A stretch of DNA of 29,919 bases from a virus. Below are positions 29,505 through 29,919 of this stretch, piece by piece (position 1 is the stretch's first letter; every line of letters starts with the position of its first letter). Under the pieces are notes generated by a model that saw only the letters and a program-made list of their open reading frames with translations, was not told the origin of the DNA and searched no databases. The stretch spans positions 1 through 29,919 of the IMG/VR virus record IMGVR_UViG_3300047546_000412; one strand, written 5' to 3'. The translations under genes were made by a program, and so were the position numbers.

Positions 29505-29919
29505 ATGACAGACTTTCCAGTACCAGCAGAAACAGCGAAAGCACCTCATGGAAGTGCTGCTCGCTTAATTCAAGTTGCTAAGTCTCAGGTAGGATATATC
29601 GAGGGACCAAAAGACAACGAGACAAAATATGGAGCGTACACCAAGGCAAATTTCCAACCTTGGTGTGGAAGTTTTGTAATGTGGTGTGCAAACGAAGCAG
29701 GCGTCAAGATTCCAAACACAGTTTATACACCAGGTGGCGCAGCAGCGTTCAAGAAAGCTGGTGCTTGGATTGACGGAGATCTTGCTGATCCTGAGCCAGG
29801 AGATATTGCTTATTTTGATTTTCCCTCAGATGGCGTTGATCGCATATCTCATGTCGGAATTGTTATCGAAGATAATGAGGACGGGACAGTTTGGTGCATT
29901 GAAGGTAATACTACTGGAG
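29505..29919 (+). CDS. CHAP-domain endolysin (cut by window end)
   Basis: 138 complete codons are visible from the ATG at 29505, one base after the previous stop; the frame is still open at the edge. It starts AARLIQVAKSQVGYIEGP and has the CHAP active-site set: C54 (QPWCGSFVMWC), H116 (ISHVGIV) and N135 (EGNTTG). It is a cysteine peptidase or amidase cutting peptidoglycan cross-links or stems. A cell-wall binding domain probably follows outside the window. No signal peptide, so a holin is needed. Confidence 0.9.
   Translation, partial: MTDFPVPAETAKAPHGSAARLIQVAKSQVGYIEGPKDNETKYGAYTKANFQPWCGSFVMWCANEAGVKIPNTVYTPGGAAAFKKAGAWIDGDLADPEPGDIAYFDFPSDGVDRISHVGIVIEDNEDGTVWCIEGNTTG

Overview
The window is a section of a tailed double-stranded DNA phage (Caudoviricetes) genome. 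Every credible gene is on the + strand. Genes are tightly packed, mostly with ATGA or TAATG overlaps, and the longest gap between genes (93 bp) holds a tRNA. The DNA is AT-rich. Several features suggest an uncultured, low-GC actinobacterium as host, such as the aquatic acI/Nanopelagicales type: AT-rich actinophage-like gene content, a DnaE-type polymerase with an apparently complete PHP site, a CHAP endolysin without a recognisable outer-membrane spanin pair, and two genes that look leaderless. The host is inferred, not shown.

Layout. 1-7929: end of the virion gene block, with the C-terminus of one tail protein, two very large FN3/PKD-rich tail appendage proteins, three tiny coiled-coil proteins and two small probable appendage proteins. 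8005-20951: replication and recombination, with a metallophosphoesterase, small zinc-ribbon and HTH proteins, DnaB-like helicase, DnaG-like primase, gp32-like ssDNA-binding protein, DnaE polymerase, MazG-like pyrophosphatase, RecA, a possible PD-(D/E)XK nuclease, a Cas4/RecB-like Fe-S nuclease and a RuvC-like resolvase. A XapX-domain micro-membrane protein and a 37-residue membrane protein lie inside this block. 20948-22589: a GT25-like glycosyltransferase, a SAM methyltransferase and a DUF1599-like protein. 22617-25181: a putative small terminase, the large terminase and a zinc-binding protein. 25189-26577: a CAT-anticodon tRNA, small proteins, an Hsp20 chaperone and an FmdB-type zinc ribbon. 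26629-end: a secreted PA14 surface protein, two holin-like membrane proteins, a lipoprotein and the start of a CHAP endolysin cut by the window edge. Portal, capsid and tape-measure genes are not in the window and should lie outside it.

Control. At least nine -10 boxes (TATAAT or TACAAT, eight of them with an upstream TGn extension) sit at gene ends. They usually overlap the stop codon of the preceding gene. Several are followed by a hairpin at or just after the predicted start of transcription, and two lie so close to the start codon that the mRNA should be leaderless. Three carry dyads in the -35/spacer region. The leader of the FmdB-type gene can fold into two hairpins plus an H-type pseudoknot immediately before the ribosome binding site. 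It is the best candidate here for an undescribed regulatory RNA.

Function calls come from reading motifs in translated sequence. No database search was possible. Promoters, hairpins and the pseudoknot are predictions by eye.
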